Shown here piece by piece: positions 1 to 6,192 of a DNA stretch of 11,915 nt. A program made the translations under genes and the position numbers. Location: contig DASXNO010000221.1 in NCBI GenBank assembly GCA_036495025.1, forward strand, positions 1 through 11,915, given 5' to 3'. How positions within the stretch are numbered: the first letter of the stretch is position 1; every line of letters begins with the position of its first letter. Source of the DNA: JAOPZY01 sp036495025. GTDB taxonomy: Bacteria > Actinomycetota > CADDZG01 > JAHWKV01 > JAOPZY01. The notes beneath the pieces are model-generated. The model saw nothing but the letters and a program-made list of their open reading frames with translations. It searched no databases and had not been told where the DNA came from.

Positions 1-70
1 GCTGGGCAAAGTGTCGGAGTTACTGGATTCTCGCATTTTTTGGCCACGCGTTCAGACCGTTCCGACGGAT

Positions 71-98
71 TTGTCCTACCCCATGAGAGAAATTTAAT
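71..98 (+). promoter_or_regulatory. Candidate promoter for the TetR-family gene
   Basis: A -35-like TTGTCC at 71-76 and a -10-like TTTAAT at 93-98 are separated by 16 bp. The -10 box touches the inverted repeat at 97-113, which is where a self-repressing TetR protein would be expected to bind. The predicted start of transcription near 105 would leave a leader of more than 100 nt before the gene. The call rests on pattern matching only. Confidence 0.35.
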
Positions 99-113
99 CG
101 TTTAGAGAACGAT
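97..113. promoter_or_regulatory. 17-bp inverted repeat, candidate TetR operator
   Basis: ATCGTT (97-102) and AACGAT (108-113) are perfect inverted arms around the 5-nt spacer TAGAG. A 17-bp dyad overlapping a promoter and lying upstream of a TetR-family gene fits the usual arrangement of an autorepressor operator. That this regulator binds here is an inference from position and symmetry. Confidence 0.4.
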
Positions 114-170
114 CCGGGCTTAGTGTACCAGTCATTCCAAAATGTTCTGAACCGATCGGATCCTCATCGA

Positions 171-200
171 TACTGGACAGGGCGTTACTGGACAGGCCGT
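171..200. repeat. 15-bp tandem direct repeat before the TetR-family gene
   Basis: Two head-to-tail 15-bp units at 171-185 and 186-200 begin TACTGGACAGG and differ at a single base (GGGCGT against GGCCGT). The core GTTACTGGA at 184-192 also occurs at 19-27. The second unit ends 23 bp before the preferred GTG start. This could be a set of same-orientation protein binding sites or a small duplication. Confidence 0.6.
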
Positions 201-223
201 TCCACATCTTGCAGGATGCGGCT

Positions 224-811
224 GTGGCGCGGCCAAGGAGCTACGAACGACAGGCAGTGATCGCTGCCGCTGAACAGGCCTTCCTGAGGGGCGGCTTCCA
301 AGCCACCGGCATCGACGACCTCGAGGGGGCGACGGGCCTCGGACGTTCCAGCCTGTACCTGGCGTTCGGGTCCAAGCAGGCGCTCTTCGAAGCAGTCATC
401 GCCGAGTACGAGGAGGGCTTCCTCGGCCCGTTGCTGGCCGGGGTCGAAGCTCCCGGCGCAGGCCTGCGCGAGGCGTCGCGGTTCTTCGCCGACCTCGCCG
501 TGGCCTTCCGTGACCCCGACACCCAGCGAGGATGCCTCATCGTCAACTCGATCACCGAACTCGCCCAGCGCAACGCCGGCTTCACCCCCCTGGCCGTCCG
601 CCTGGCGACGCGCTACCAGACCGCCTTCTCAAACGCCCTGCGCGGTGCGGTTGCCCAGGGAGAGATGGACCGCCGGCTCCTGGACCGCAGGGTCAAGCTG
701 CTCGCATCCAGTGCCCACGGGGTCTGGGTGGACGTCCGGGCCAACCCCCAGGCCGCGGCGGCAGCGTGCCGCGCCATCGCCCGGGAGATCGCGTCGTGGA
801 ACACCCCCTAG
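224..811 (+). CDS. TetR/AcrR-family transcriptional regulator
   Basis: This 195-aa protein has the TetR layout. An N-terminal three-helix DNA-binding domain (about residues 9-55) includes the helix-turn-helix TGIDDLEGATGLGRSSLYLAF (one residue over) around T28-F48, with the conserved G-x-S/G-x-LY-x-x-F pattern and K51. An all-helical C-terminal ligand and dimer domain follows; its RGCLIVNS stretch is typical of the AcrR-like C-terminal subclass. The effector is unknown. I chose GTG 224 because AGGA at 213-216 lies 7 nt upstream; an in-frame TTG at 209 would add five residues with a poorer ribosome site. The gene converges on the deacetylase 48 bp downstream, and no obvious target gene lies beside it, so its regulon may lie left of the window. 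The inverted and tandem repeats upstream suggest autoregulation. Confidence 0.9.
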   Translation: MARPRSYERQAVIAAAEQAFLRGGFQATGIDDLEGATGLGRSSLYLAFGSKQALFEAVIAEYEEGFLGPLLAGVEAPGAGLREASRFFADLAVAFRDPDTQRGCLIVNSITELAQRNAGFTPLAVRLATRYQTAFSNALRGAVAQGEMDRRLLDRRVKLLASSAHGVWVDVRANPQAAAAACRAIAREIASWNTP

Positions 812-828
812 GCGCCCCTCAAGGCGCC
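811..828. terminator. Hairpin between convergent genes, copy of the 32-bp repeat core
   Basis: GGCGCC (811-816), the loop CCTCAA and GGCGCC (823-828) form a 6-bp GC hairpin that starts on the last base of the TetR stop codon. The deacetylase gene ends at 860 on the other strand, so the hairpin could end transcription in both directions. There is no T-run. The same 18-bp sequence recurs at 2672-2689, so it may instead be a dispersed repeat. Confidence 0.45.
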
Positions 829-859
829 GGATGGAACGGGCGCACCCGCAAGCCGGGTC

Positions 860-1714
860 TCACGCCCCGAGATCGGCCACCGTCTCGAAGCCGTACCCCT
901 GATCCTTCAGGCTCTGGATGATCCCGGGCAGGGCTGCCGCGTCCTGCGACTGGGAGCCCACGTGGAACAGGTAGATCACCCCGGGCGCCGCCCTGCTCAG
1001 GCAGCGCGTCGAGATGGCCGGAGCCGAGAGCCCCTCCCACCCGAGCGAGTCGACGGTCCAGCCCAGGACGTACCGGTACCCGGCCTGGAGAACCTGTGCC
1101 TGCACGTCGTGATTGCCGTCGCCGTAGGGAAGCCGGAACCAGGGCCGGATGGGGTGACCGGCCAGCCCCGTCAGCACCTGGTCGGCGTGGGAGATCTCGG
1201 CGATGCGTTCGTCGGGTGACAGGGGCGCGCTGTGGGTGGACACGCCGGTGAACGAACGGTGGTCGTAGGTGTGGTTGACGATGCTGTGGCCCTCCGCCAC
1301 CATGCGGCGCACGAGCGCGGGGTTCTGCTCGGCCCAGCGGCCGGTGATCCCAAACGTGGCGCTCACCCCGGCAGCCCTCAGCGTGTCGAGGATCTGCCCG
1401 GCATAGCCGGCGTCGGACCCCGCGTCGAACGTGAGGAACACGCTGCGCTGGGCGGGCGACCCCCGCGTCACCATGACGGCGCTCCCTGTCACCTGCCGGG
1501 GCAGGAACGGCGAGGCCGCACCCGCACCGCTGCGGCCTGCCGCCGCGGAAGAAGGAGTCACCGCCGGCGTCGGGGACGGGTGGACGGTGGGGGGTGCGGG
1601 GGATGACGGCACGGCCCGGCTGTGGCCGGGGGAGCACGCGGACACCACCGATGCTGCCAGCCAGAGCACCGCGACGGTACGGGCACGGATCGCCATAGGG
1701 GGACAGCCTGTCAC
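860..1714 (-). CDS. Lipoprotein polysaccharide deacetylase (NodB fold)
   Basis: This 284-aa protein is likely a membrane-tethered enzyme that removes N- or O-acetyl groups from cell-wall or other polysaccharide. An arginine-containing n-region and hydrophobic core lead to the lipobox VSAC with the lipidated Cys at residue 27. A Pro/Ser/Thr linker (28-70) is followed by the NodB domain. The motifs visible are TFDAG with the catalytic-base Asp97, metal ligands His148 and His152 in HTYDH, Arg194 in RLPYG, Asp222 in TVDSLGW and His251 in LFHVG. The usual second Asp of the first motif is Ala98, which I recall from an actinobacterial subgroup. The start is uncertain: GTG at 1714, or ATG at 1696 (residue 7), which gives a cleaner signal peptide. 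Substrate is not predictable here. Confidence 0.9.
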   Translation of the reverse strand: MTGCPPMAIRARTVAVLWLAASVVSACSPGHSRAVPSSPAPPTVHPSPTPAVTPSSAAAGRSGAGAASPFLPRQVTGSAVMVTRGSPAQRSVFLTFDAGSDAGYAGQILDTLRAAGVSATFGITGRWAEQNPALVRRMVAEGHSIVNHTYDHRSFTGVSTHSAPLSPDERIAEISHADQVLTGLAGHPIRPWFRLPYGDGNHDVQAQVLQAGYRYVLGWTVDSLGWEGLSAPAISTRCLSRAAPGVIYLFHVGSQSQDAAALPGIIQSLKDQGYGFETVADLGA

Positions 1715-1794
1715 AACCGCGTCCGGATCCTCGCTTTCGCAGTCCTTTCAAGCCTGGCCTGCGTATTTGAAGAAGTTGGCAACGTAGGATGGCG

Positions 1795-1808
1795 GTTTGG
1801 CCCCAAAC
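1795..1808. promoter_or_regulatory. Inverted repeat in the divergent deacetylase-phoU spacer
   Basis: GTTTGG (1795-1800) and CCAAAC (1803-1808) are perfect inverted arms around CC. It lies 65 bp before the phoU start and 80 bp before the divergent deacetylase start. An operator for one or both genes is possible. No known consensus is recognised, and I see no clear Pho-box. Confidence 0.35.
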
Positions 1809-1816
1809 GATGAGCA

Positions 1817-1838
1817 CTTCGCGCAGGATGGCGCGAAG
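1817..1838. promoter_or_regulatory. 8-bp-stem hairpin in the phoU leader
   Basis: CTTCGCGC (1817-1824) and GCGCGAAG (1831-1838) are exact inverted arms around the 6-nt loop AGGATG. The hairpin ends 35 nt before the phoU start codon and sits just after the smaller dyad at 1795-1808. The loop sequence, extended to AGGATGGCG, also occurs at 1786-1794. It could be a leader hairpin or a dimer-binding site. Confidence 0.45.
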
Positions 1839-1873
1839 ATGACGCAACCGGGGGCTTCGATGGAGGTGGCGGG

Positions 1874-2584
1874 ATGCTGAGGGAGCCGCGCCGGCATTTT
1901 CACGAGCAACTCGAAGACCTCGAGCGGGCCGTGCAGGACATGGGCGTCGCTGCTCAGGATCTCTTCGACCTCACGCTGCAGGCACTCGTCGGCCACGACC
2001 GTGCGACCTGCGCCCGGGTGATCGCCGGCGATGACGCCGTCGACGCGTACTACCTCCACATCGAGCGCCACATCATGGACGTGTTCGCCCTCCAGGCTCC
2101 GGTAGCGTCCGACCTGCGCCTGCTGACGGCGCTCCTCCACATCAACCTCCACCTCGAACGGGTCGCCGATATGTCGGTCAACATCGCCAAGATCGTCGAC
2201 GCCTCCTGGGGGCTGCCGTCGAACACCATCGTGCTCGAACGGCTGGAGGAGATGGGAGGGGTGGCCCTCCAGATGCTCGCCGCGGCCATGGACGCCTTCG
2301 AGCGGCGGGACCTGCAGCTCTGCTACCGCCTCGCCTGCATGGACGACACTGTCGACCGACTCAATCGAGGTATGTTGCCCAAGATTCTCGACGCCTCCCC
2401 CAACAAGGCCCTCCTCGAATGGGGCATCGGCATGCATGTCGTCTCCCGCGAGATCGAGCGCGTCGGCGATCACGCGGTGGACATCGGCGAGCAGGTGGCA
2501 TTCATCATCACCGGTGAGTTCGTGGAATTCACCGACGCATCCCACCCGGAGCGTGAGGTCCCCACCGTCGGGAATACTGCCTAG
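1874..2584 (+). CDS. phoU: PhoU-family phosphate signalling regulator
   Basis: PhoU is a cytoplasmic helical protein that links the Pst phosphate transporter to the PhoR/PhoB-type (PhoR/PhoP in actinobacteria) two-component system and keeps the phosphate-starvation response off when phosphate is plentiful. This 236-aa protein has normal family length and two tandem three-helix PhoU repeats. Each carries the metal-cluster ExxxD motif: E95-RVA-D99 in the first and E195-RVG-D199 in the second, the latter within the classic IERVGDHAVDIGE. The ATG is supported by GGAGG at 1862-1866, 7 nt upstream. No pst, phoR or phoP gene is adjacent, so it is an orphan within this window. The divergent spacer with two hairpins suggests separate regulation. 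Confidence 0.95.
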   Translation: MLREPRRHFHEQLEDLERAVQDMGVAAQDLFDLTLQALVGHDRATCARVIAGDDAVDAYYLHIERHIMDVFALQAPVASDLRLLTALLHINLHLERVADMSVNIAKIVDASWGLPSNTIVLERLEEMGGVALQMLAAAMDAFERRDLQLCYRLACMDDTVDRLNRGMLPKILDASPNKALLEWGIGMHVVSREIERVGDHAVDIGEQVAFIITGEFVEFTDASHPEREVPTVGNTA

Positions 2585-2671
2585 AGTCCGCGCAGGTAAC
2601 CGCCAACGTAAGGGCCGGCTGAGGTCACGAGAGCCTAGCAAACACGCCGCCGTATCATGGATCAGGCCCGA

Positions 2672-2739
2672 GGCGCCCCTCAAGGCGCCGGACCAGAACC
2701 GCGGCGGCCCCTCAAGGCGCCGGATCAGAACCGAGGACG
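2672..2739. repeat. 32-bp tandem repeat in the phoU-ftsH spacer
   Basis: Two adjacent 32-bp units (2676-2707 and 2708-2739) start CCCCTCAAGGCGCCGGA, then C or T, then CAGAACCG, and differ at only a few positions. With the bases before it, the first unit makes the same 18-bp GGCGCC hairpin (2672-2689) that lies at 811-828. TGGATCAGGCC also flanks the block on both sides, near 2658 and 2741. The rest of the 2585-2813 spacer shows no gene. This looks like a small dispersed palindromic repeat family. Confidence 0.7.
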
Positions 2740-2813
2740 TGTGGATCAGGCCAGGATCAGGGCCCGTGCCCGGGGGCGCACGACCACCCAGCAATCACCG
2801 AAGGCGGTTTGAA

Positions 2814-4754
2814 GTGGAGCATCACATCAGTCCGGTACGAAAGCCCGACTCCTCACGGGAGACACGGCCGAGGGGACCTGCGCCGCCTCCGCCGCCTGCC
2901 TGGCGGGTGTGGCTGATCCTCGCCGGCGTCGCCCTGACCTTCCTGCTCCTCAGCCCGCGCCTGCTGAAGCCGACGAACCCGACCGCAACGCTCACCTACT
3001 CCCAGTTCCTGGACGACGTCAATGGCGGCAAGGTGAAGACCGCCACGATCGACGCCAACGGGGGTATCAGCGGGAAGCTGTCCGACGGCAAGACCTACAA
3101 GTCCCAGATCCCCGTTCCCCTCCAGGACAACAACCTCGCGCCCGTGCTCGAGAGCCACAACGTCCAGATCACCGGCCAGGGGCCGTCGACCGGCATCGGC
3201 AGCATCCTCGCGAGCTTCCTGCCGCTGCTGTTCTTCCTGGGCCTGTTCATGTGGCTCGGCAGGCGGGCGGGGCGGCAACTGACGGGCGGGCTCGGCGCGA
3301 TCACGGGTTCCAAGGCCAAGCTCTACGACGCGAGCAAACCGTCCACCCACTTCAGCGACGTCGCCGGCTACGAGGGGGCCAAGCAGGAGGTCAGCGAAGT
3401 CGTCGACTTCTTGAAGAACCCCGACCGCTATGCGAAGGTCGGCGCAGTGGGGCCGAAGGGCGTCCTCATGGTCGGCCCCCCCGGAACTGGCAAGACGCTG
3501 ATGGCCCGCGCCGTGGCGGGTGAGGCCGGGGTGGCCTTCTTCTCGGTCACGGGGTCCAGCTTCATCGAACTGTTCGTCGGCGTCGGCGCCTCCCGGATGC
3601 GTGACCTCTTCTCGGAGGCCCGGAAGCGGGCGCCCTCCATCATCTTCATCGACGAGATCGACGCCATCGGGCAGCGCCGCGGTGGGAACGCGCTCGGGAC
3701 CAACGACGAGCGGGAGCAGACGCTCAACCAGATGCTTGCGGAGATGGATGGCTTCGACCCCTCGACCGGTGTCGTCGTCATGGCTGCCACGAACCGGCCC
3801 GAGACGCTGGACAAGGCGCTCCTGCGCCCCGGCCGCTTCGACCGCACCGTCGAGATCCCGTTGCCCAACCAGAAGGAGCGGGCGATGATCCTGGCGCTGC
3901 ACGCCAAGAAGAAGAACATGGCCAGCGACGTCGATCTGGAGGCCGTCTCGCGGGGGACGCCGGGGTTCTCCGGCGCCGATCTCGCCAACCTGGTGAACGA
4001 GGCTGCCATCGTCGCCATCCGAAGCGGGCGGGAGTCCATCACGACCGACGACTTCTTCGTGGCCCGGGACCGCATCATCCTGGGACGGCGCGAGGCGACC
4101 AACGCCCTGCTGCCCAACGAGAAGCGGTCGGTCGCCGTGCACGAGGCGGGCCACGCCCTGGTGGCCGTGATGTCGCCCCACGCCGACCCGGTCTCCAAGG
4201 TCACCATCCTGCCGGCAGGCCACGCCCTCGGGGTGACCCAGATGCTCCCGGTCGACGAGCGTCACCTGTACCCGGAGAGCTACCTCGCCGACTCGCTCGC
4301 GGTCCGGATGGGCGGGCGTGCCGCGGAACGCCTGGTCCTCGGGGAGGTCTCCAGCGGTGCCGCCAACGACCTCGCCGGCGCAACGCAGCTCGCGGTCCGC
4401 ATGGTGCGCGAATACGGCATGAGCCCCCGGCTCGGCCCCGTCGGCTTCTCGTCCGACGATCCCGCCTACCTCGGGGATACGCTCATCTCCAACCGGCAGT
4501 ACTCCGAGGCCACGCAGCAGGTCATCGACGAGGAGGTGCAGCGTCTCCTCAAGGAAGCTGGCCTGCGGGCAACCCAGCTCCTGAGCGACCACCGGGAGGG
4601 CCTGGACCGCCTGGTCGAGCTCCTGCTGGAAAAGGAGACGATCGACGGCGACGAGGTCCTGGCCGTCGCTGCCGGGCCCGCCAGCTCACCCCAGGACGCC
4701 CCGTCGCTGTTCCACAGCGCCGCTCGACCAAACCCGGCCCAGCCGCCCAGTTAG
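2814..4754 (+). CDS. ftsH: ATP-dependent zinc metalloprotease FtsH
   Basis: FtsH is a hexameric inner-membrane AAA+ protease that extracts and degrades misfolded membrane proteins and selected regulators. This 646-aa protein shows the whole architecture. A proline-rich cytoplasmic start leads to TM1 (31-47), the extracytoplasmic domain (about 48-130) and TM2 (131-148). The AAA module has Walker A GPPGTGKT (221-228), the pore loop FVG (254-256), Walker B IIFIDEID (276-283) and the arginine-finger region ending in RPGRFDR. The protease domain has HEAGH (443-447) with the third zinc ligand Asp519 in AANDL. I chose GTG 2814 because AAGG (2801-2804) is 9 nt upstream and the length fits the family; the frame stays open back into phoU, but that part has no domain. 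The gene is not beside tilS, hpt or folE, its common neighbours, so it may be one of several paralogues. Confidence 0.97.
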   Translation: MEHHISPVRKPDSSRETRPRGPAPPPPPAWRVWLILAGVALTFLLLSPRLLKPTNPTATLTYSQFLDDVNGGKVKTATIDANGGISGKLSDGKTYKSQIPVPLQDNNLAPVLESHNVQITGQGPSTGIGSILASFLPLLFFLGLFMWLGRRAGRQLTGGLGAITGSKAKLYDASKPSTHFSDVAGYEGAKQEVSEVVDFLKNPDRYAKVGAVGPKGVLMVGPPGTGKTLMARAVAGEAGVAFFSVTGSSFIELFVGVGASRMRDLFSEARKRAPSIIFIDEIDAIGQRRGGNALGTNDEREQTLNQMLAEMDGFDPSTGVVVMAATNRPETLDKALLRPGRFDRTVEIPLPNQKERAMILALHAKKKNMASDVDLEAVSRGTPGFSGADLANLVNEAAIVAIRSGRESITTDDFFVARDRIILGRREATNALLPNEKRSVAVHEAGHALVAVMSPHADPVSKVTILPAGHALGVTQMLPVDERHLYPESYLADSLAVRMGGRAAERLVLGEVSSGAANDLAGATQLAVRMVREYGMSPRLGPVGFSSDDPAYLGDTLISNRQYSEATQQVIDEEVQRLLKEAGLRATQLLSDHREGLDRLVELLLEKETIDGDEVLAVAAGPASSPQDAPSLFHSAARPNPAQPPS

Positions 4755-4792
4755 TTTCCCAGTCCCGTCGTGCCCCGGTGCCTAGTCATTTG

Positions 4793-4833
4793 TGGCTACG
4801 CGCCCTCACCCGAAGGATCCCCTCCCGTAGCCA
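4793..4833. terminator. Inverted repeat downstream of ftsH, possible terminator
   Basis: TGGCTACG (4793-4800) and CGTAGCCA (4826-4833) are exact 8-bp inverted arms around a 25-nt GC-rich interior, starting 38 nt after the ftsH stop. There is no T-run. It could end ftsH transcription or form the first stem of a leader for the next gene. Confidence 0.4.
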
Positions 4834-4850
4834 ATTCGGTTGAGATTGGT

Positions 4851-4881
4851 GTCATTAAATGACGAGCCATAACGACCGTTA
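4851..4881. promoter_or_regulatory. Pair of short dyads upstream of the CAP gene
   Basis: GTCATT and AATGAC (4851-4856 and 4858-4863) form a 13-bp dyad with one central A. TAACG and CGTTA (4870-4874 and 4877-4881) form a second dyad 6 bp further on. The segment is A+T-richer than its surroundings, which fits a promoter and operator zone for the CAP gene. No specific regulator is recognised. Confidence 0.35.
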
Positions 4882-4954
4882 AGTCCGTCTCAATGCTGCT
4901 CCCAGCCTGGCGACAGAAATGGTCCGAATGGCCCATCTCCAAAGCCGCCAAGCT

Positions 4955-4975
4955 TCCGATAACTCATCTGTCGGA
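4955..4975 (+). other. Stem-loop in the probable CAP gene leader
   Basis: TCCGATA (4955-4961) pairs with TGTCGGA (4969-4975) around a 7-nt loop, with one G-U wobble. It lies upstream of the stronger hairpin at 5010-5028, so the 4882-5043 leader may fold into at least two stems. I could not match it to a known riboswitch. Confidence 0.3.
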
Positions 4976-5009
4976 TTTCCGCCGGACAAGCGGGCACATG
5001 GCCTGCTCA

Positions 5010-5028
5010 CTGAGGGCGGGGCCCTCAG
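5010..5028 (+). promoter_or_regulatory. Hairpin abutting the CAP gene ribosome binding site
   Basis: CTGAGGGC (5010-5017), the loop GGG and GCCCTCAG (5021-5028) form a perfect 8-bp stem. Its 3' arm overlaps the start of the purine-rich AGGAGAGGA (5027-5035) that serves the ATG at 5044. Opening or closing the stem could alter ribosome access. It is too far from ftsH to be its obvious terminator. Confidence 0.45.
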
Positions 5029-5043
5029 GAGAGGACACGGACC

Positions 5044-6111
5044 ATGCGCTGGAGGCGGCTTGTCGCGACCCCTGTAGGAACCGCGCTCACCCTGTCGTCG
5101 ATCACCGTCCTTGCTCCCGTTGCGGTCACCGCCTGGGCCAGCAGCCCGGCCCGGCCGGCCTCCGGTGGAGCGAGCGTGGCGGCGAGCGGCAACGGCACCG
5201 AGCAACCCGCGACCGCCCTCGCACCGCCCCAGCCTCCCGGTCCGCTGCCGTCGATTGACGAGCTCGAAGCGCAGATGCTGTCGATGGTCAACGCCGAGCG
5301 GGCCGCGGCCGGGGCCGGACCCGTCCAGCAGGTCGGGTGGTCGCACTCGGTGGCCCGCCAGCACGCACAGGACATGGCTGCCGCGGCCGACATCTGGCAT
5401 AACATCACGGGCTTCATCGACCAGGGGCACGGCGCATTGCGGGCTACCTATCTCGGGGAAAACGTGGCCATGGACAGCACCCTTGCGGCCGACGATGCGC
5501 TGCTCTACAGCGACATCCCCCACCGCAACGTCACCCTCGACCGCCGGTTCAACACCGTCGGCCTCGGCATTGCCCTGGACTCGAGGAACTGGGTGTACGT
5601 GACCGAGGACTTCGCCCAGATCCCCGGCTGGGCCGCCCCCCGGGCCGCCGGCCCCACGAACGCGAACGCGCATGCCCCTGTGGTTGTCCCGGCCCCGGTC
5701 GCCCCGGCCACGATTGTCAGAGCCGCGGTCGCCAGGGCCTCCGTGGTCACGACGAACAAGCCACGGATCGTGGCGGTCGCTCCCGCCCCGGCTGCCGTTC
5801 CGGCAGCGGCAGCGGCCGTCGTCGCCGTCCCATCCACGGCAGTTCCTCTCGTGACCGCTCCGGCCGCCCGACCGATCATCACCGACCCGGTCTCCCGCTC
5901 CTCGGCCCATTCGGGCGCACGTTCCCATCCGGGCCCCAACTCCGGTGGTGTGTGGATCCTGCTCGGGCTGGCGGGGGCGCTCATGGCAGCATTCGGCGGG
6001 CTCCGATTCCGTACGATGCTGGCCCGCGGGCGGAGGCAGTCTCCCGCGGCCACGACCCCAGGCCCAAAGGGTTCGCCGAGCAGCAACCCCTCGTGGCGGC
6101 AGGCCGCCTGA
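5044..6111 (+). CDS. Secreted, membrane-anchored CAP-domain (SCP/YkwD-like) protein
   Basis: This 355-aa protein is predicted to be exported and held at the cell surface. A signal peptide with RWRR at its start and a hydrophobic core has a likely cleavage after AWA near residue 32. A Pro/Ala spacer leads to one CAP domain (about 70-195) with the expected marks: MVNAERAAAG, His119 in IWHN, Glu139 in GEN, His160 in IPHRN, and the closing WVYVTEDF. A long Ala/Pro/Val stalk (about 196-300) precedes a single TM helix (302-320) and a basic cytoplasmic tail (RFRTMLARGRRQ). No LPxTG motif is present. The CAP tryptophan usually found before the S-x-x-H segment is Tyr155. CAP proteins bind lipids or wall ligands or act as peptidases, and the role here is unknown. 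The start is backed by a purine-rich site ending 8 nt upstream. Confidence 0.88.
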   Translation: MRWRRLVATPVGTALTLSSITVLAPVAVTAWASSPARPASGGASVAASGNGTEQPATALAPPQPPGPLPSIDELEAQMLSMVNAERAAAGAGPVQQVGWSHSVARQHAQDMAAAADIWHNITGFIDQGHGALRATYLGENVAMDSTLAADDALLYSDIPHRNVTLDRRFNTVGLGIALDSRNWVYVTEDFAQIPGWAAPRAAGPTNANAHAPVVVPAPVAPATIVRAAVARASVVTTNKPRIVAVAPAPAAVPAAAAAVVAVPSTAVPLVTAPAARPIITDPVSRSSAHSGARSHPGPNSGGVWILLGLAGALMAAFGGLRFRTMLARGRRQSPAATTPGPKGSPSSNPSWRQAA

Positions 6112-6139
6112 CCCGGCTCGAGACACCGAGAAGGCCGGG
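6112..6139 (+). terminator. Hairpin right after the CAP gene stop codon
   Basis: CCCGGC (6112-6117) and GCCGGG (6134-6139) form a 6-bp stem beginning on the base after the stop codon. An inner TCG/CGA pairing (6118-6120 and 6127-6129) can extend it. There is no T-run. Position and stability suggest a terminator. Confidence 0.45.
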
Positions 6140-6179
6140 CGCCGGCGGGTGATCGGGACTGTTGCCAGGTAGTTGCCGC

Positions 6180-6185
6180 TACAGT
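6180..6185 (+). promoter_or_regulatory. Candidate -10 box for a leaderless DinB-like mRNA
   Basis: TACAGT fits the actinobacterial TANNNT -10 pattern and ends 7 nt before the ATG at 6193, which would put transcription start on or next to the start codon. GGGAGG at 6186-6191 is only one base from the ATG, too close for a normal ribosome site. No convincing -35 was found, although GTTGCC occurs twice just upstream. Confidence 0.4.
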
Positions 6186-6192
6186 GGGAGGT

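Noticed and set aside
36..42. T-run near the left edge as an intrinsic terminator
   Set aside because: The run is present but no stable GC stem precedes it within the window.
819..1847. 342-codon - strand frame overlapping the deacetylase
   Set aside because: The other frame (860-1714) contains the lipobox and all NodB motifs; this one is Arg/Pro-rich noise.
2672..2739. CRISPR array
   Set aside because: There are only two adjacent 32-bp units with no unique spacers between them, and no cas genes nearby.
1748..2794. 348-codon - strand frame opposite phoU
   Set aside because: It is antisense to PhoU with both ExxxD motifs intact, and has no domain of its own.
2436..2813. N-terminal extension of ftsH back into phoU
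   Set aside because: The frame is open but the peptide is low-complexity and Arg/Ser/Pro rich, part of it overlaps phoU in another frame, and GTG 2814 gives the normal FtsH length with a ribosome site.
2853..4592. 579-codon open frame on the - strand opposite ftsH
   Set aside because: It is antisense to a fully conserved FtsH and lacks domains; its Asp/Gly/Val-rich composition is what the ftsH complement produces.
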